Assembly: GCF_038630985.1 (NCBI RefSeq)
Contig: NZ_CP152049.1
Span: 5,600,501-5,664,500, forward strand
Length of the DNA: 64,000 nucleotides
Origin: Paenibacillus sp. FSL H8-0548
Lineage (GTDB): Bacteria > Bacillota > Bacilli > Paenibacillales > Paenibacillaceae
Direction: 5' to 3'
Shown piece by piece: positions 17,988-26,424 of the stretch. The notes beneath the pieces were generated by a model. It had not been told where the DNA came from, did not search any database, and saw only the letters and a list, made by a program, of their open reading frames with translations. The position numbers and the translations under genes are program-made. Position 1 is the stretch's first letter; each line of letters starts with the position of its first letter.

Positions 17988-18860
17988 ATGTACCATAAAA
18001 CACTGCCTTACCGCATATTCAGCATATTCAACAATGTTCTGCTCACTGCGATCTCAATCCTGTGCCTGCTGCCGCTCGTTCACCTGCTCATGGTATCCTT
18101 AAGCTCTTCCGCTCCAGCCAATGCCGGACTCGTCACTTTCTGGCCGATCGGCTTTACAATGGAGGCTTATGCCAAAACATTCAACAACGCCAACTTCCTG
18201 TCTTCTCTGTGGGTGTCTGTACAGCGGACCATTATTGGAACGGCGCTTGCGATGCTTGTGAATGCCGTTGCTGCTTTTGCCCTTTCCAAAGATACGCGTA
18301 TTTTTCGGGCGCGAAATATTTATCTATGGTACTTCGTCGTAACGATGCTGTTCAGCGGCGGTCTCATTCCAAACTATATTCTAATTCTTAAGCTTGGGCT
18401 CATGGATACGCTAATGGCGCTTATTCTTCCAGTGATGATCTCGGTTTACAACATTATTCTGCTCTTGAACTTCTTCCGAACGGTGCCTAAGGAGCTTGAA
18501 GAAGCTGCCTTTATTGACGGAGCCAACCATTTGCGCAGCTTTGTTTCCATTTACTTGCCGATTTCCATGCCCGCCATCGCGACGATTTCGCTGTTTACGA
18601 TGGTTGGACATTGGAACGCTTATTTTGACGGATTAATTTATATTAAAGAATCGATGAACCTTCCGCTTGCGAGCTTTCTGCAGACGATTATCGTACAGGC
18701 GGATATGACAAAGTTCGATCCATCGATGGTAGCCAATCTGTCTCAGCGCACGATTCGTGCTTCCCAAATCTTCATCGGGGCTTTGCCAATTCTACTCGTC
18801 TATCCATTCCTGCAGCGCTTCTTCGTCAAAGGGATTGTTATTGGCGCTGTGAAGGAATAG
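17988..18860 (+). CDS. Sugar ABC transporter permease (YtcP/AraQ type)
   Basis: A 290-residue partner permease with six membrane segments, the LEEAAFIDGANHLRSFVSIYLPISMPA EAA loop near residues 165-190, and the typical C-terminal LQRFFVKGIVIGAVKE tail of the family. AAAGGGTG lies 9 nt before the ATG. It completes the importer with the LplB-type permease just upstream and the lipoprotein at 11672. The operon ends at an inverted repeat shared with the converging SLH gene. Confidence 0.93.
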   Translation: MYHKTLPYRIFSIFNNVLLTAISILCLLPLVHLLMVSLSSSAPANAGLVTFWPIGFTMEAYAKTFNNANFLSSLWVSVQRTIIGTALAMLVNAVAAFALSKDTRIFRARNIYLWYFVVTMLFSGGLIPNYILILKLGLMDTLMALILPVMISVYNIILLLNFFRTVPKELEEAAFIDGANHLRSFVSIYLPISMPAIATISLFTMVGHWNAYFDGLIYIKESMNLPLASFLQTIIVQADMTKFDPSMVANLSQRTIRASQIFIGALPILLVYPFLQRFFVKGIVIGAVKE

Positions 18861-18916
18861 TCGCTGGCGAAGATACGTTACAGCAGCGCTACTTACTGCG
18901 TGCGACTGGCTGCTCA

Positions 18917-18954
18917 TGTAAGGTTTCTGCTGTAAAAAGTACAGTAGAACCTTG
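18917..18954. other. Long imperfect hairpin between converging genes
   Basis: AAGGTTTCTGCTGT and ACAGTAGAACCTT pair over about 13 bp with one bulge around an AAAAAGT loop. No T-run follows, so it may be an mRNA 3'-end stabilising hairpin rather than a terminator. Confidence 0.4.
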
Positions 18955-18989
18955 CTGACTAATGCAAATGTGGACGCCAAAAACAAAGA

Positions 18990-19016
18990 AGCTAAGCAGA
19001 TTCAAATCGCTTAGCT
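18990..19016. terminator. Candidate bidirectional terminator
   Basis: AGCTAAGC/GCTTAGCT is a perfect 8-bp inverted repeat between the converging permease and SLH genes. It is followed by CCTTTGTC on the plus strand and TTCTTTGTTTTTGG on the minus strand, so it works better for the minus-strand gene. Confidence 0.6.
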
Positions 19017-19113
19017 CCTTTGTCATTCAAATATTCACTTATTCCAATGTTCAAGAATGTAATGCACACCTATGATTGATGCTGTGGGACATCCTCTTTC
19101 TGCTCAGCAATAT

Positions 19114-21615
19114 TTATTTTCCAAGCAGATTATAGATCGCTTGTGCAGCTTCAGCGCGAACCGTTAAGCCATTTGGAGCAAATGTATTCTTATCCGGCCC
19201 TTGCATAAGTCCAGCACCGAGTGCTTTATTCACTTCTGCTTGTGCCCATGAGGTTACTTGCGCAGCATCCGTATACTGGAGCAGCAAGTCACTCGTGTCA
19301 AGCAGGTTTCCTGTTTTGTATTCATAGGCTCTAACGAGCAGTATAGCCATTTGTTCACGAGTAATCGTAGCATTTGGCGCAAAATGATTTTCATCGAGGC
19401 CTTTTATAATTCCGGATTGAACAGCTGCTGCGATGGCTTCAGCATACCAAGCTCCTTCAGCAACATCAGTAAAGGACACCTTCGCTTCCGTAGATTGAAT
19501 GCCAAGAGCGCGAACGAGCATAGTGACAAATTGTGCCCGAGTCGTCGTTTGAGTAGGAATAAACTGCTCACTATTTACACCCTCGATCACATGAATCGCA
19601 CTTAATCTTTGAATCGTTTGATACGCCCAGTGCGTCGCAGGCACATCCGCATACGTTTTTGTGTATTCAAGGACAGCGTATTTGGAATTATGCGTTAAAG
19701 CTGTCTCGATTGATGTTTTGCTATTCCCTATCTCTCCTCCAACGTACTCCCATTGCTTCAAGCTCTCATTGAGATAATAAATGCCTAATAGATTCGTATC
19801 CGTATTGTCAGAAACAAGTGTGTAACGTAAAGTAATAGGCTCATTAAAACGATCCAAACGAATCGTCTTCCCTGTTGTGGACACTAACGTAAAATCAAGC
19901 TCATACAGCTGACCATTTTGTTTAATTGAAGCTCCGCTTGCAAGATTAGCAGCCTTCACCAAGTCGTCATCCGTTGAATCTTGTACTTCCTTAAATGTTA
20001 TTTGCAGCTTAGCATTTTCCCATTCATCGCCACTGCCTAATTGATTAAGCTCATTTAGGACGGAGAATGGAATCGTTATAGATTGTCCACTCGCTTTCAA
20101 GAGCAGTGCTTTATTAGCTTGCTGCAGAAGCTCACCTACATTGCTAGGTAAAAGAAGAGGCTCAGTCCCTGTCACATCAATCGCAATTACCGCTGATGTG
20201 CCAGCAGAAGCAATAAGATCGTTTATTTCTTTCGCCGTTAGTTCATTGGCTTTAGGAACCGTATTCGTATTCGTATTGCCACTTGAGGAGCCCACAGCCG
20301 TTGTTTTTGCTGTTATGGTCGGCCCATTAGTGGTCCATATTCCATTCGGGAGCTTCGCCTCTACTTTAAACGTATAGAAGGTATCCGCTGATAACCCCGT
20401 TACTTTATATACACTTCCGGATACTGTAGCTGCTTCTGCTTCACCATTAAAAATTTTATAATCAGCACCGCCGTTAGCTGGTGTCCAATTCAAAGTGAGA
20501 CTTGATGAATCAATGCTCGCAGCCGTCAGCGTGCTATCGAGCGGCCATACATAAGAGTTCTTCATTACATTCCAAAAAGCATCTGCGATCGCCTTATAGC
20601 CTAGCTCGCTTGGATGAATATCCATAGAGTTAGGCAAATGGTTCGCATAATCTGCAGCAATAGCCTCTCCAGTAGACACGAATATTGCTCCTGTTTGCGC
20701 AGCCACACCTGCCAGTGTCTGGTTTAGATAATTCAATACAACTGCAAACTCCTGTTTCTGAAGAATAGGAAATGGAAAATTATGAAACGCGTCATAATAG
20801 CCCATAAGATATACATTTACGGTTGGGTTCAGCTGCTTGATTGCTGCAACAATAAGTCCAGTATTCATGCCCGCCTGCTCAATTAATCCTGGTACTATAG
20901 CCGGATCTATTGTATAAGTAGGACTTAACTGACTTAGAAGATCGTTTACCCCAATGTCCAACGTAATGACGTCTGCGCTCGCTATATTTTGCTTAATGGT
21001 TTTCCCGTTCGGAGCGGCAACATTATTCTTAATATCGTTCAGCACATCCTGAGTCGTATATCCTGGATAAGTATGGTTTTTATTGAATTCGCCCAAATAA
21101 CCAAAGCTGTGAATATACTCAGCAAGCGTATCGGTATAGCTGAGACCTATTGATTTGTACGGTGTCATGCCTGCTGCTAAGGAATCTCCTAGCGCAAGAT
21201 ACTCGATCTTGCCCGCCCCAGCATCAACCAATACATTAAACGTTGATTTCCACTGCTCTGCCGGGTTTCCATCTTCATCAGAAACATCGACCGTCAACTG
21301 ATACGTGCCGTTAGGCAAGCCTTGTGTCGCCGCCGCCAAAATTCCAGTGCTGCTGTCGACCTGGAAAGGTGCCGGAACTCCATTCACTTTCACTTGAATA
21401 GTAGCGCCATCAATTCCTGAACCAGTATCCCGTAAATTAGCTGTAATCGTTGGCATGGACGTATACACCGTCGCTTGGTTTGTCGGAGATACGTTTGCAA
21501 TGATGGGCCCTGTCGCGCCGCCCGCAGCAAAAGCATGCATTGGCAGCATGACAACCACAAGCACCAATAATAAGTTAAAAATCCATTTTCCCCGTGCGGA
21601 ATACATTTTCTTCAC
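19114..21615 (-). CDS. SLH-anchored SGNH/GDSL hydrolase
   Basis: An 833-residue secreted cell-wall protein. Order: signal peptide ending near AFAAG (about residue 31), an Ig-like module (about 35-125), an SGNH hydrolase domain (about 135-355), a fibronectin III module (about 365-445), a Ser/Asn/Thr linker, a beta-rich region (about 460-640) and three SLH repeats (about 655-833) that tether it to secondary cell-wall polymer. The hydrolase shows the blocks LGDSL near 141 (catalytic Ser), GVND near 218 and DIHPSELG near 336 (catalytic Asp/His). It probably removes acyl groups from polysaccharide, as SGNH enzymes often do; the substrate is inferred. The start is GTG with GAGGTTG upstream. Confidence 0.9.
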   Translation of the reverse strand: MKKMYSARGKWIFNLLLVLVVVMLPMHAFAAGGATGPIIANVSPTNQATVYTSMPTITANLRDTGSGIDGATIQVKVNGVPAPFQVDSSTGILAAATQGLPNGTYQLTVDVSDEDGNPAEQWKSTFNVLVDAGAGKIEYLALGDSLAAGMTPYKSIGLSYTDTLAEYIHSFGYLGEFNKNHTYPGYTTQDVLNDIKNNVAAPNGKTIKQNIASADVITLDIGVNDLLSQLSPTYTIDPAIVPGLIEQAGMNTGLIVAAIKQLNPTVNVYLMGYYDAFHNFPFPILQKQEFAVVLNYLNQTLAGVAAQTGAIFVSTGEAIAADYANHLPNSMDIHPSELGYKAIADAFWNVMKNSYVWPLDSTLTAASIDSSSLTLNWTPANGGADYKIFNGEAEAATVSGSVYKVTGLSADTFYTFKVEAKLPNGIWTTNGPTITAKTTAVGSSSGNTNTNTVPKANELTAKEINDLIASAGTSAVIAIDVTGTEPLLLPSNVGELLQQANKALLLKASGQSITIPFSVLNELNQLGSGDEWENAKLQITFKEVQDSTDDDLVKAANLASGASIKQNGQLYELDFTLVSTTGKTIRLDRFNEPITLRYTLVSDNTDTNLLGIYYLNESLKQWEYVGGEIGNSKTSIETALTHNSKYAVLEYTKTYADVPATHWAYQTIQRLSAIHVIEGVNSEQFIPTQTTTRAQFVTMLVRALGIQSTEAKVSFTDVAEGAWYAEAIAAAVQSGIIKGLDENHFAPNATITREQMAILLVRAYEYKTGNLLDTSDLLLQYTDAAQVTSWAQAEVNKALGAGLMQGPDKNTFAPNGLTVRAEAAQAIYNLLGK

Positions 21616-21856
21616 AGTTTCAACCTCACTTTATAAATTATTTTCATAGATGCAAAAATTAGCCTCTACTAGTATACTGGTAAAAAATTGAATTAAATGT
21701 ATATTCTTGTCGAAGGATTAATATTTAATGACTCTCACCAAGACCGGCAAAGAACATGAAAAAGACCAGCATTTGGGACTTGATCACCCCATAGCGCTGG
21801 CCGTTGCTTTGTATTTCCTTATAAACGATCTTGTCAATAAGAGTAATAGTCCTTTT

Positions 21857-22672
21857 TCAAGAAGTATATTCTGCATTAACATGATATCTTCCTTTTGGCA
21901 CGACCAAAGGTGATCCCGAAATGGGGTCTTTTATTACCGTGCAATCAAGCCCGAAAATGTCTTTAATCATTGTACTCGTAATAACCTCTGCCGGCTCGCC
22001 CTCAGTGACGAGCATTCCTTGATGAAGCGCGAAAATATGGTCTGCATAACGCGCGGACAAGTTTATATCGTGCAGCACCATTACAATTGTAGTTCCATGT
22101 TTGCGGTTAAGGTCAGTGAGCAGGTCAAGAATCTCGACTTGATAGGTGATATCTAAAAAGGTTGTTGGTTCATCGAGAAACAAGATATCCGTTTGTTGGG
22201 CCAGAGCCATTGCAATCCAGACGCGCTGCCGTTGACCACCTGAAAGCTCATCGATATTATGATTGGCAAACTGAGTGATATCCATAAGGCTCATCGCTTC
22301 GGCAACGGCCTCATAATCCTTTTTTGTCCATCCACCGAACATGGATTGGTGCGGAAACCTGCCTCGTCCAACCAAATCCGCTACAGAAATTCCTTCCGGC
22401 ACAATGGGGGATTGTGGTAGCAATCCTACTACTCGGGCCAATTGTTTGGATGGAATTTTGCCGAGCGGCCTTCCGTCAAGCGTAATTTTTCCGGATATGG
22501 GTTTGATCAGCCTGGCCAGTGTTTTCAGAAGCGTAGACTTTCCGCAGCCATTTGATCCAATAATCACGCTTATTTTATTGCTAGGTATGACAAGGCCTAC
22601 ACCGTGAATAACCGTTTTATTCTCATAGCCCGCTACTAATTGTTCGGCTTGAAAAATATGGGTCGGTTTCAT
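21857..22672 (-). CDS. Ferric-siderophore ABC transporter ATP-binding protein
   Basis: A 271-residue ATPase of the FecE/FhuC/YusV group. Walker A GSNGCGKST near residues 39-47, signature LSGGQRQRVWIAMAL near 143-157, Walker B ILFLDEPTTFLDI near 163-175 and the switch His in MVLHD near 197 are all present. Its ATG overlaps the stop of the upstream permease by one base (TAATG). Last gene of a four-gene iron uptake operon; no clear terminator is seen in the 180 nt downstream. Confidence 0.94.
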   Translation of the reverse strand: MKPTHIFQAEQLVAGYENKTVIHGVGLVIPSNKISVIIGSNGCGKSTLLKTLARLIKPISGKITLDGRPLGKIPSKQLARVVGLLPQSPIVPEGISVADLVGRGRFPHQSMFGGWTKKDYEAVAEAMSLMDITQFANHNIDELSGGQRQRVWIAMALAQQTDILFLDEPTTFLDITYQVEILDLLTDLNRKHGTTIVMVLHDINLSARYADHIFALHQGMLVTEGEPAEVITSTMIKDIFGLDCTVIKDPISGSPLVVPKGRYHVNAEYTS

Positions 22673-23703
22673 TAGAATTCTCCCTTTCGATTCATTCGGA
22701 TTAACAAGAAGATCAGATAAGGCGCTCCGAGTAATCCGGTAATGATGCCTACAGGGAATCTGTACTCAAAAGCAAATTGTCCGATTAGATCTGCCGCCAA
22801 CACCAAATTAACGCCAACAAGTCCCGCCGGAATGACGTTCGAGAAGCCAACTCCGACCAGTCTTTTCGCGATCGGTCCCGCAAGGAAGGAGACAAAAGCA
22901 ATTGGACCTGTGGTAGCAGTAGCAATAGCGATCATGACGACGGAGCTCACGATAAGGGCAATTCTTGTCCTGTCCGTGTTCACGCCAAGAGAAGAAGCTG
23001 ATTGTTCTCCAAGCTCCAGAATACTTAGATGTTTTCCCAGCACGATAACGATAGGTGTAAAGAAAATAACCGCTATTACAAGAGGCGGGAGCTGATTCAT
23101 CTGAGAGCCATTGAGGCTGCCTCCCAGCCATCTAAGCGCTGAAGGAATATCTTGTTGTGCGCTAACCAGTATAAGGTAGGATATTACAGCGTCAAGCATA
23201 GCCTGTATGCCTATTCCGATTAGAATTAATCGCCCGATCGAAAACGACTTGCCTCTGGATAAGAGATACATGATGATGACTGTGCTAAGACCAGCAACTA
23301 CCGAAGCAATGGAAATAATGGCTTTGTTCGAATGAAGTATGGTTATGCAAAAAACAGCTGCCGCGCTGGAGCCGGAGGTAATACCGATGACATTCGGGTT
23401 CGCAAGGGGGTTGCGCAGCATGGTCTGGAAGACGTAACCAGCAATGCCGAAAGCAAATCCCGCGAAGAGACCAGCCAGCATTCGCGGTAAACGTATGGTA
23501 TTCACGGCAAACGACACGCCTTTGAGCTGCTCTCCCGAAAGGGCTCGAATCACTTCCTTAACCGGATAAATCGTGTTTCCAAGTAGGAGCATAGTGCAGC
23601 ATAGCGCGCATGCCAAGAGGGTAAGAAATCCAGTGATAAGCATCCAGCGGCGAAGTCTTTGACGTCTCCCCGCCATAATAAATTCAATAGTATGATTTGT
23701 CAT
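22672..23703 (-). CDS. FecCD-family siderophore permease
   Basis: A 343-residue permease of the BtuC/FecCD fold with about ten predicted membrane helices. The family blocks RLPRMLAGLFAGFAFGIAGYVFQTMLRNPLANPNVIGI (near residues 63-100) and GPIAFVSFLAGPIAKRLVG (near 265-284) are intact. It pairs with the permease upstream to form a heterodimer. Coupled at both ends: ATGA overlap with the gene upstream and TAATG with the ATPase gene. Confidence 0.94.
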   Translation of the reverse strand: MTNHTIEFIMAGRRQRLRRWMLITGFLTLLACALCCTMLLLGNTIYPVKEVIRALSGEQLKGVSFAVNTIRLPRMLAGLFAGFAFGIAGYVFQTMLRNPLANPNVIGITSGSSAAAVFCITILHSNKAIISIASVVAGLSTVIIMYLLSRGKSFSIGRLILIGIGIQAMLDAVISYLILVSAQQDIPSALRWLGGSLNGSQMNQLPPLVIAVIFFTPIVIVLGKHLSILELGEQSASSLGVNTDRTRIALIVSSVVMIAIATATTGPIAFVSFLAGPIAKRLVGVGFSNVIPAGLVGVNLVLAADLIGQFAFEYRFPVGIITGLLGAPYLIFLLIRMNRKGEF

Positions 23704-24740
23704 AATGAACGCACTTTCGATCTCATAGCTAATATGATTAGTATTGGAGCTCCTACAAATGCTGTAACTACACCGACCTCAAGCTCTCCCGGATGGCCGA
23801 TGAGCCTGCCGCATACATCTGATACCGTCAAAATGATCGCTCCTGCAATAGCTGACATTGGAATAACCAAACGCAGATCGGGTCCAAGAATGAGGCGGAT
23901 GACATGAGTGGACAAAAGCCCAATAAAACCAATCGGGCCCGCGAGCGCAGTAGCCGCCCCACATAGAACAACGCCAGCAAAAGCTGCAATAAACCGCAGT
24001 GTTCCTGTGTGAACGCCCAGTCCGGTCGCAACCTCATCTCCCAGTGCCAATGCATTCAGTGCCGGAGCAGCCAAAAAGGCGATTAGTAATCCAACTATCA
24101 GAAACGGAATAAAAGTAGTAATAGAGCTCCAGGTTGCCGAGCCGACGCTTCCCACTTGCCAGAACCTGAACTGATCCATAACATAGGAGCGCGGAATCAA
24201 GATGGCTGTGACCAGAGAAGAAAGTGCGGCGGTTGTGGCTGCCCCCGCCAAAACTAGCTTTATGGGCGTGGCTCCGCCACGCCCCATTGAGCCGATTCCA
24301 AATACGAACACTGCAGTAATCGCAGCTCCGGCTAAAGCAAGCCAAATATATTCATTAGCACTGCTAATGTTCAAGAACGCAATACCGAAAACGACAAACA
24401 AGGCTGCCCCTGTGTTGACTCCCAGTATACTTGGGTCAGCAAGTGGATTACGGGTAACCGATTGCATGATTGCCCCAGAAACCCCAAGCGCCGCACCGCA
24501 TAATAAACAAAATACGGTGCGAGATATTCTCTTGCGAACTACATTAGCCCCGAAGGAATCAATGTCTGCGTGGAATAATCCGTCCATCAGTTCATTAAAC
24601 CTTACGACCCGAGAGCCCAAGACCAGAGAAGCAACCACACATACGCCGAGCAAGACCATACAAATGACAAGAACAGTCGTAAAATTGCCCGGAATAGGCG
24701 AGGTTGGCTGTTTGTTTTTGGAAACTGAAGAACTATTCAT
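23700..24740 (-). CDS. FecCD-family siderophore permease
   Basis: A 346-residue permease of the same fold. It has an N-terminal Gln/Pro/Asn-rich tail, the conserved ALGVSGAIMQSVTRNPLADPSILG block near residues 82-105 and GPIGFIGLLSTHVIRLILG near 266-284. It overlaps the lipoprotein gene by 8 bp. It is clearly diverged from the second permease, as expected for a heterodimer such as FeuB/FeuC. Confidence 0.94.
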   Translation of the reverse strand: MNSSSVSKNKQPTSPIPGNFTTVLVICMVLLGVCVVASLVLGSRVVRFNELMDGLFHADIDSFGANVVRKRISRTVFCLLCGAALGVSGAIMQSVTRNPLADPSILGVNTGAALFVVFGIAFLNISSANEYIWLALAGAAITAVFVFGIGSMGRGGATPIKLVLAGAATTAALSSLVTAILIPRSYVMDQFRFWQVGSVGSATWSSITTFIPFLIVGLLIAFLAAPALNALALGDEVATGLGVHTGTLRFIAAFAGVVLCGAATALAGPIGFIGLLSTHVIRLILGPDLRLVIPMSAIAGAIILTVSDVCGRLIGHPGELEVGVVTAFVGAPILIILAMRSKVRSL

Positions 24741-25818
24741 TTATTTTATCAATAGCTCCTCCTATTAATGCAAGGTAATCATCAATGGTATAAGCGATTG
24801 AAAGCGGGTTTGGAGTTCCAGCTGCTACCAATGGTGTATCGCTATCAATAAAGGCAACGGAACCTCTGGCAATCGCAGGGATTTTGCCAAGCAGTGTGTC
24901 AGCCTTAATCGCTTGATACAGTTCGTCATTCCCATATCCAACGAATAAGTCTGCATCGTATAGAGACTCGACATTCTCAGCGCTTAAACTTAAAGAGTAG
25001 CTGTTAGGATCAGTAATTTGCTCCGTAATGCTTTCAGGATAAACCATTCCTAGCTCGTACAAGAAAGAGACACGGGAATCTACAGGAGTATAAATATGCA
25101 ATTTCGACATATCTGTAGCCGAGAAATTGACCCAAACGACTTTTTTGCCTTGAATCTGAGGATATTTGCTTAGCTTTTCGTTAACCATTTCCTCAGTGCT
25201 CTTGATAAGTAGTTCGCCTTCCGCTGTCATGCCCATTCCTGTTGCATTTAACATAACTTGCTCGCGCCATGTAGTTGCCCAAGGAGCTGTTGGATAAGGC
25301 ACAACCGGAGCGATTTCGCTAAGCAGATTGTAGTCTTCCTGAGTTATGCCGGAGTAAGCGGCAAGAATGACGTCCGGGTTGGAATCTGAAATAGCCTCAA
25401 AATCAAGGCCGTCCGTATCCTGAAACACATTAGGATCCTTTACGCCGAGTTCATCAAGCTTTTTAGCTGTCCAAGGCAAGAGGCCGCTGCCATCCTGAAC
25501 GCCGAAGTTCGCTGCCGAGAAGCCTACAGGAACAACACCAAGCGCAAGTGCGACATCGTGATTCGCCCATTGGACAGTGGCCACACGTTCGGGCTTGCTT
25601 TCAATTACCGTTTCTCCAAGAGCATGCTTGATTACGATCGGATATTCTTGGGAAGCTGGAGCTTCTGTTGCAGGAGTTTCAGTGCTTGCCGTTTCAGTTG
25701 CAGCCGGAGAGGATGAAGGCTCCGAATTGGATGAGTTATTGCCACAACCTGCTAGCGCTATTACAAGCACTAAGAAAATGAATAATGTAGTTAATGGGAA
25801 CTTTCTTTTTGTGTTCAT
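24733..25818 (-). CDS. Iron-siderophore substrate-binding lipoprotein
   Basis: A 361-residue binding protein of the FeuA/FhuD/YclQ type. The signal has the lipobox LAGCGN with Cys near residue 24, followed by a Ser/Ala/Thr/Glu-rich linker (about 25-55) that keeps the domain away from the membrane. The mature part has the class-III layout: the ALGVVPVGF and NPDVILAAYSG stretches, and Glu residues that would contact permease arginines. First gene of the iron operon, about 110 nt downstream of a Fur-like box. The siderophore type cannot be read from sequence. Confidence 0.93.
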   Translation of the reverse strand: MNTKRKFPLTTLFIFLVLVIALAGCGNNSSNSEPSSSPAATETASTETPATEAPASQEYPIVIKHALGETVIESKPERVATVQWANHDVALALGVVPVGFSAANFGVQDGSGLLPWTAKKLDELGVKDPNVFQDTDGLDFEAISDSNPDVILAAYSGITQEDYNLLSEIAPVVPYPTAPWATTWREQVMLNATGMGMTAEGELLIKSTEEMVNEKLSKYPQIQGKKVVWVNFSATDMSKLHIYTPVDSRVSFLYELGMVYPESITEQITDPNSYSLSLSAENVESLYDADLFVGYGNDELYQAIKADTLLGKIPAIARGSVAFIDSDTPLVAAGTPNPLSIAYTIDDYLALIGGAIDKINE

Positions 25819-25928
25819 TTGTGTACCTTCCTTATCATAAAATATTTTTTTAGCTGGTGCTTTGCTGGGTAAAAGAATATCAATTATGATGCGATAATGC
25901 AGCTTAGAAAAGATCCTTCATATGATGC

Positions 25929-25947
25929 GATAATGATAATCAACCTC
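25929..25947 (-). promoter_or_regulatory. Fur box-like operator of the siderophore importer
   Basis: GATAATGATAATCAACCTC matches the first 14 bases of the 19-bp Fur consensus GATAATGATAATCATTATC exactly. It lies about 110 nt before the lipoprotein start codon. A second partial copy, ATGATGCGATAATG at 25886-25899, repeats the motif at 25922-25935, giving two ATGATGCGATAATG boxes 36 bp apart. Iron-dependent repression is the expected outcome. Confidence 0.7.
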
Positions 25948-26002
25948 AATTAATATATATCCTCTTTTAAGTGGTGTCAATGTAAAAAAAAGTAAATCAA
26001 AG

Positions 26003-26212
26003 CTATAACGCATGAATGCTATCACAAATAAATCTACTTGGATCTTGCGAAGCTGTTGGGAGAAAAGGCCATTTATCCTCGCCATTCCAGTCCCAGCCAT
26101 GTTCGAGCGCCTCGGCACAGCTCCAAGCAGCGCGAGCGTAATCTTTGTTCACGCCATACTTCTCATCACCGAACAGTATGTAAGATTTGAATACATCGCC
26201 ATCGGTGTTTTT
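26003..26212 (-). pseudogene. C-terminal remnant of an unrecognised protein
   Basis: A 69-codon minus-strand frame, without a usable start, ends in TAG. The translation is strongly protein-like, with blocks such as GDEKYGVNKDYARAAW and EHGWDWNGEDKWPF. It is entered from TGA; a frame carrying DYFMVHHEK just upstream joins it if one base is added or lost in an A6 run at about 26205, so a frameshift is likely. The IS element sits about 50 nt upstream of the remnant and may have separated it from the rest. I do not recognise the family. Confidence 0.5.
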
Positions 26213-26305
26213 TCATGATGTACCATAAAGTAATCTTTACAGACAAAAGAAAGGCCGACAGCCCCAATGTCATTAAGTTAAGGCGCAGGACCAAAAATGA
26301 AGAAA

Positions 26306-26343
26306 AAGAGCAGGTTATCGAAAAGATAGCCTGCTCTTTTTTT
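26306..26343 (+). terminator. Hairpin upstream of the transposase gene
   Basis: AAGAGCAGGTTATC and GATAGCCTGCTCTT pair over 14 positions with one G/T-type mismatch and a 5-nt loop, followed by T7. It lies between the left IS end and the transposase. IS231-type elements carry such a terminator to block activation by transcription entering from outside. Confidence 0.75.
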
Positions 26344-26424
26344 GTGCGAAAAAGAAAAATAGAACTTGACAAGTAGATGGAAGTGTGTGGCGAAGCCTCT
26401 TGGAAAAACGAGGAGGTTACGCCA

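Noticed and set aside
26012..26218. Plus-strand 68-codon ORF
   Set aside because: It is the shadow of the minus-strand remnant, whose translation is much more protein-like; no ribosome site.
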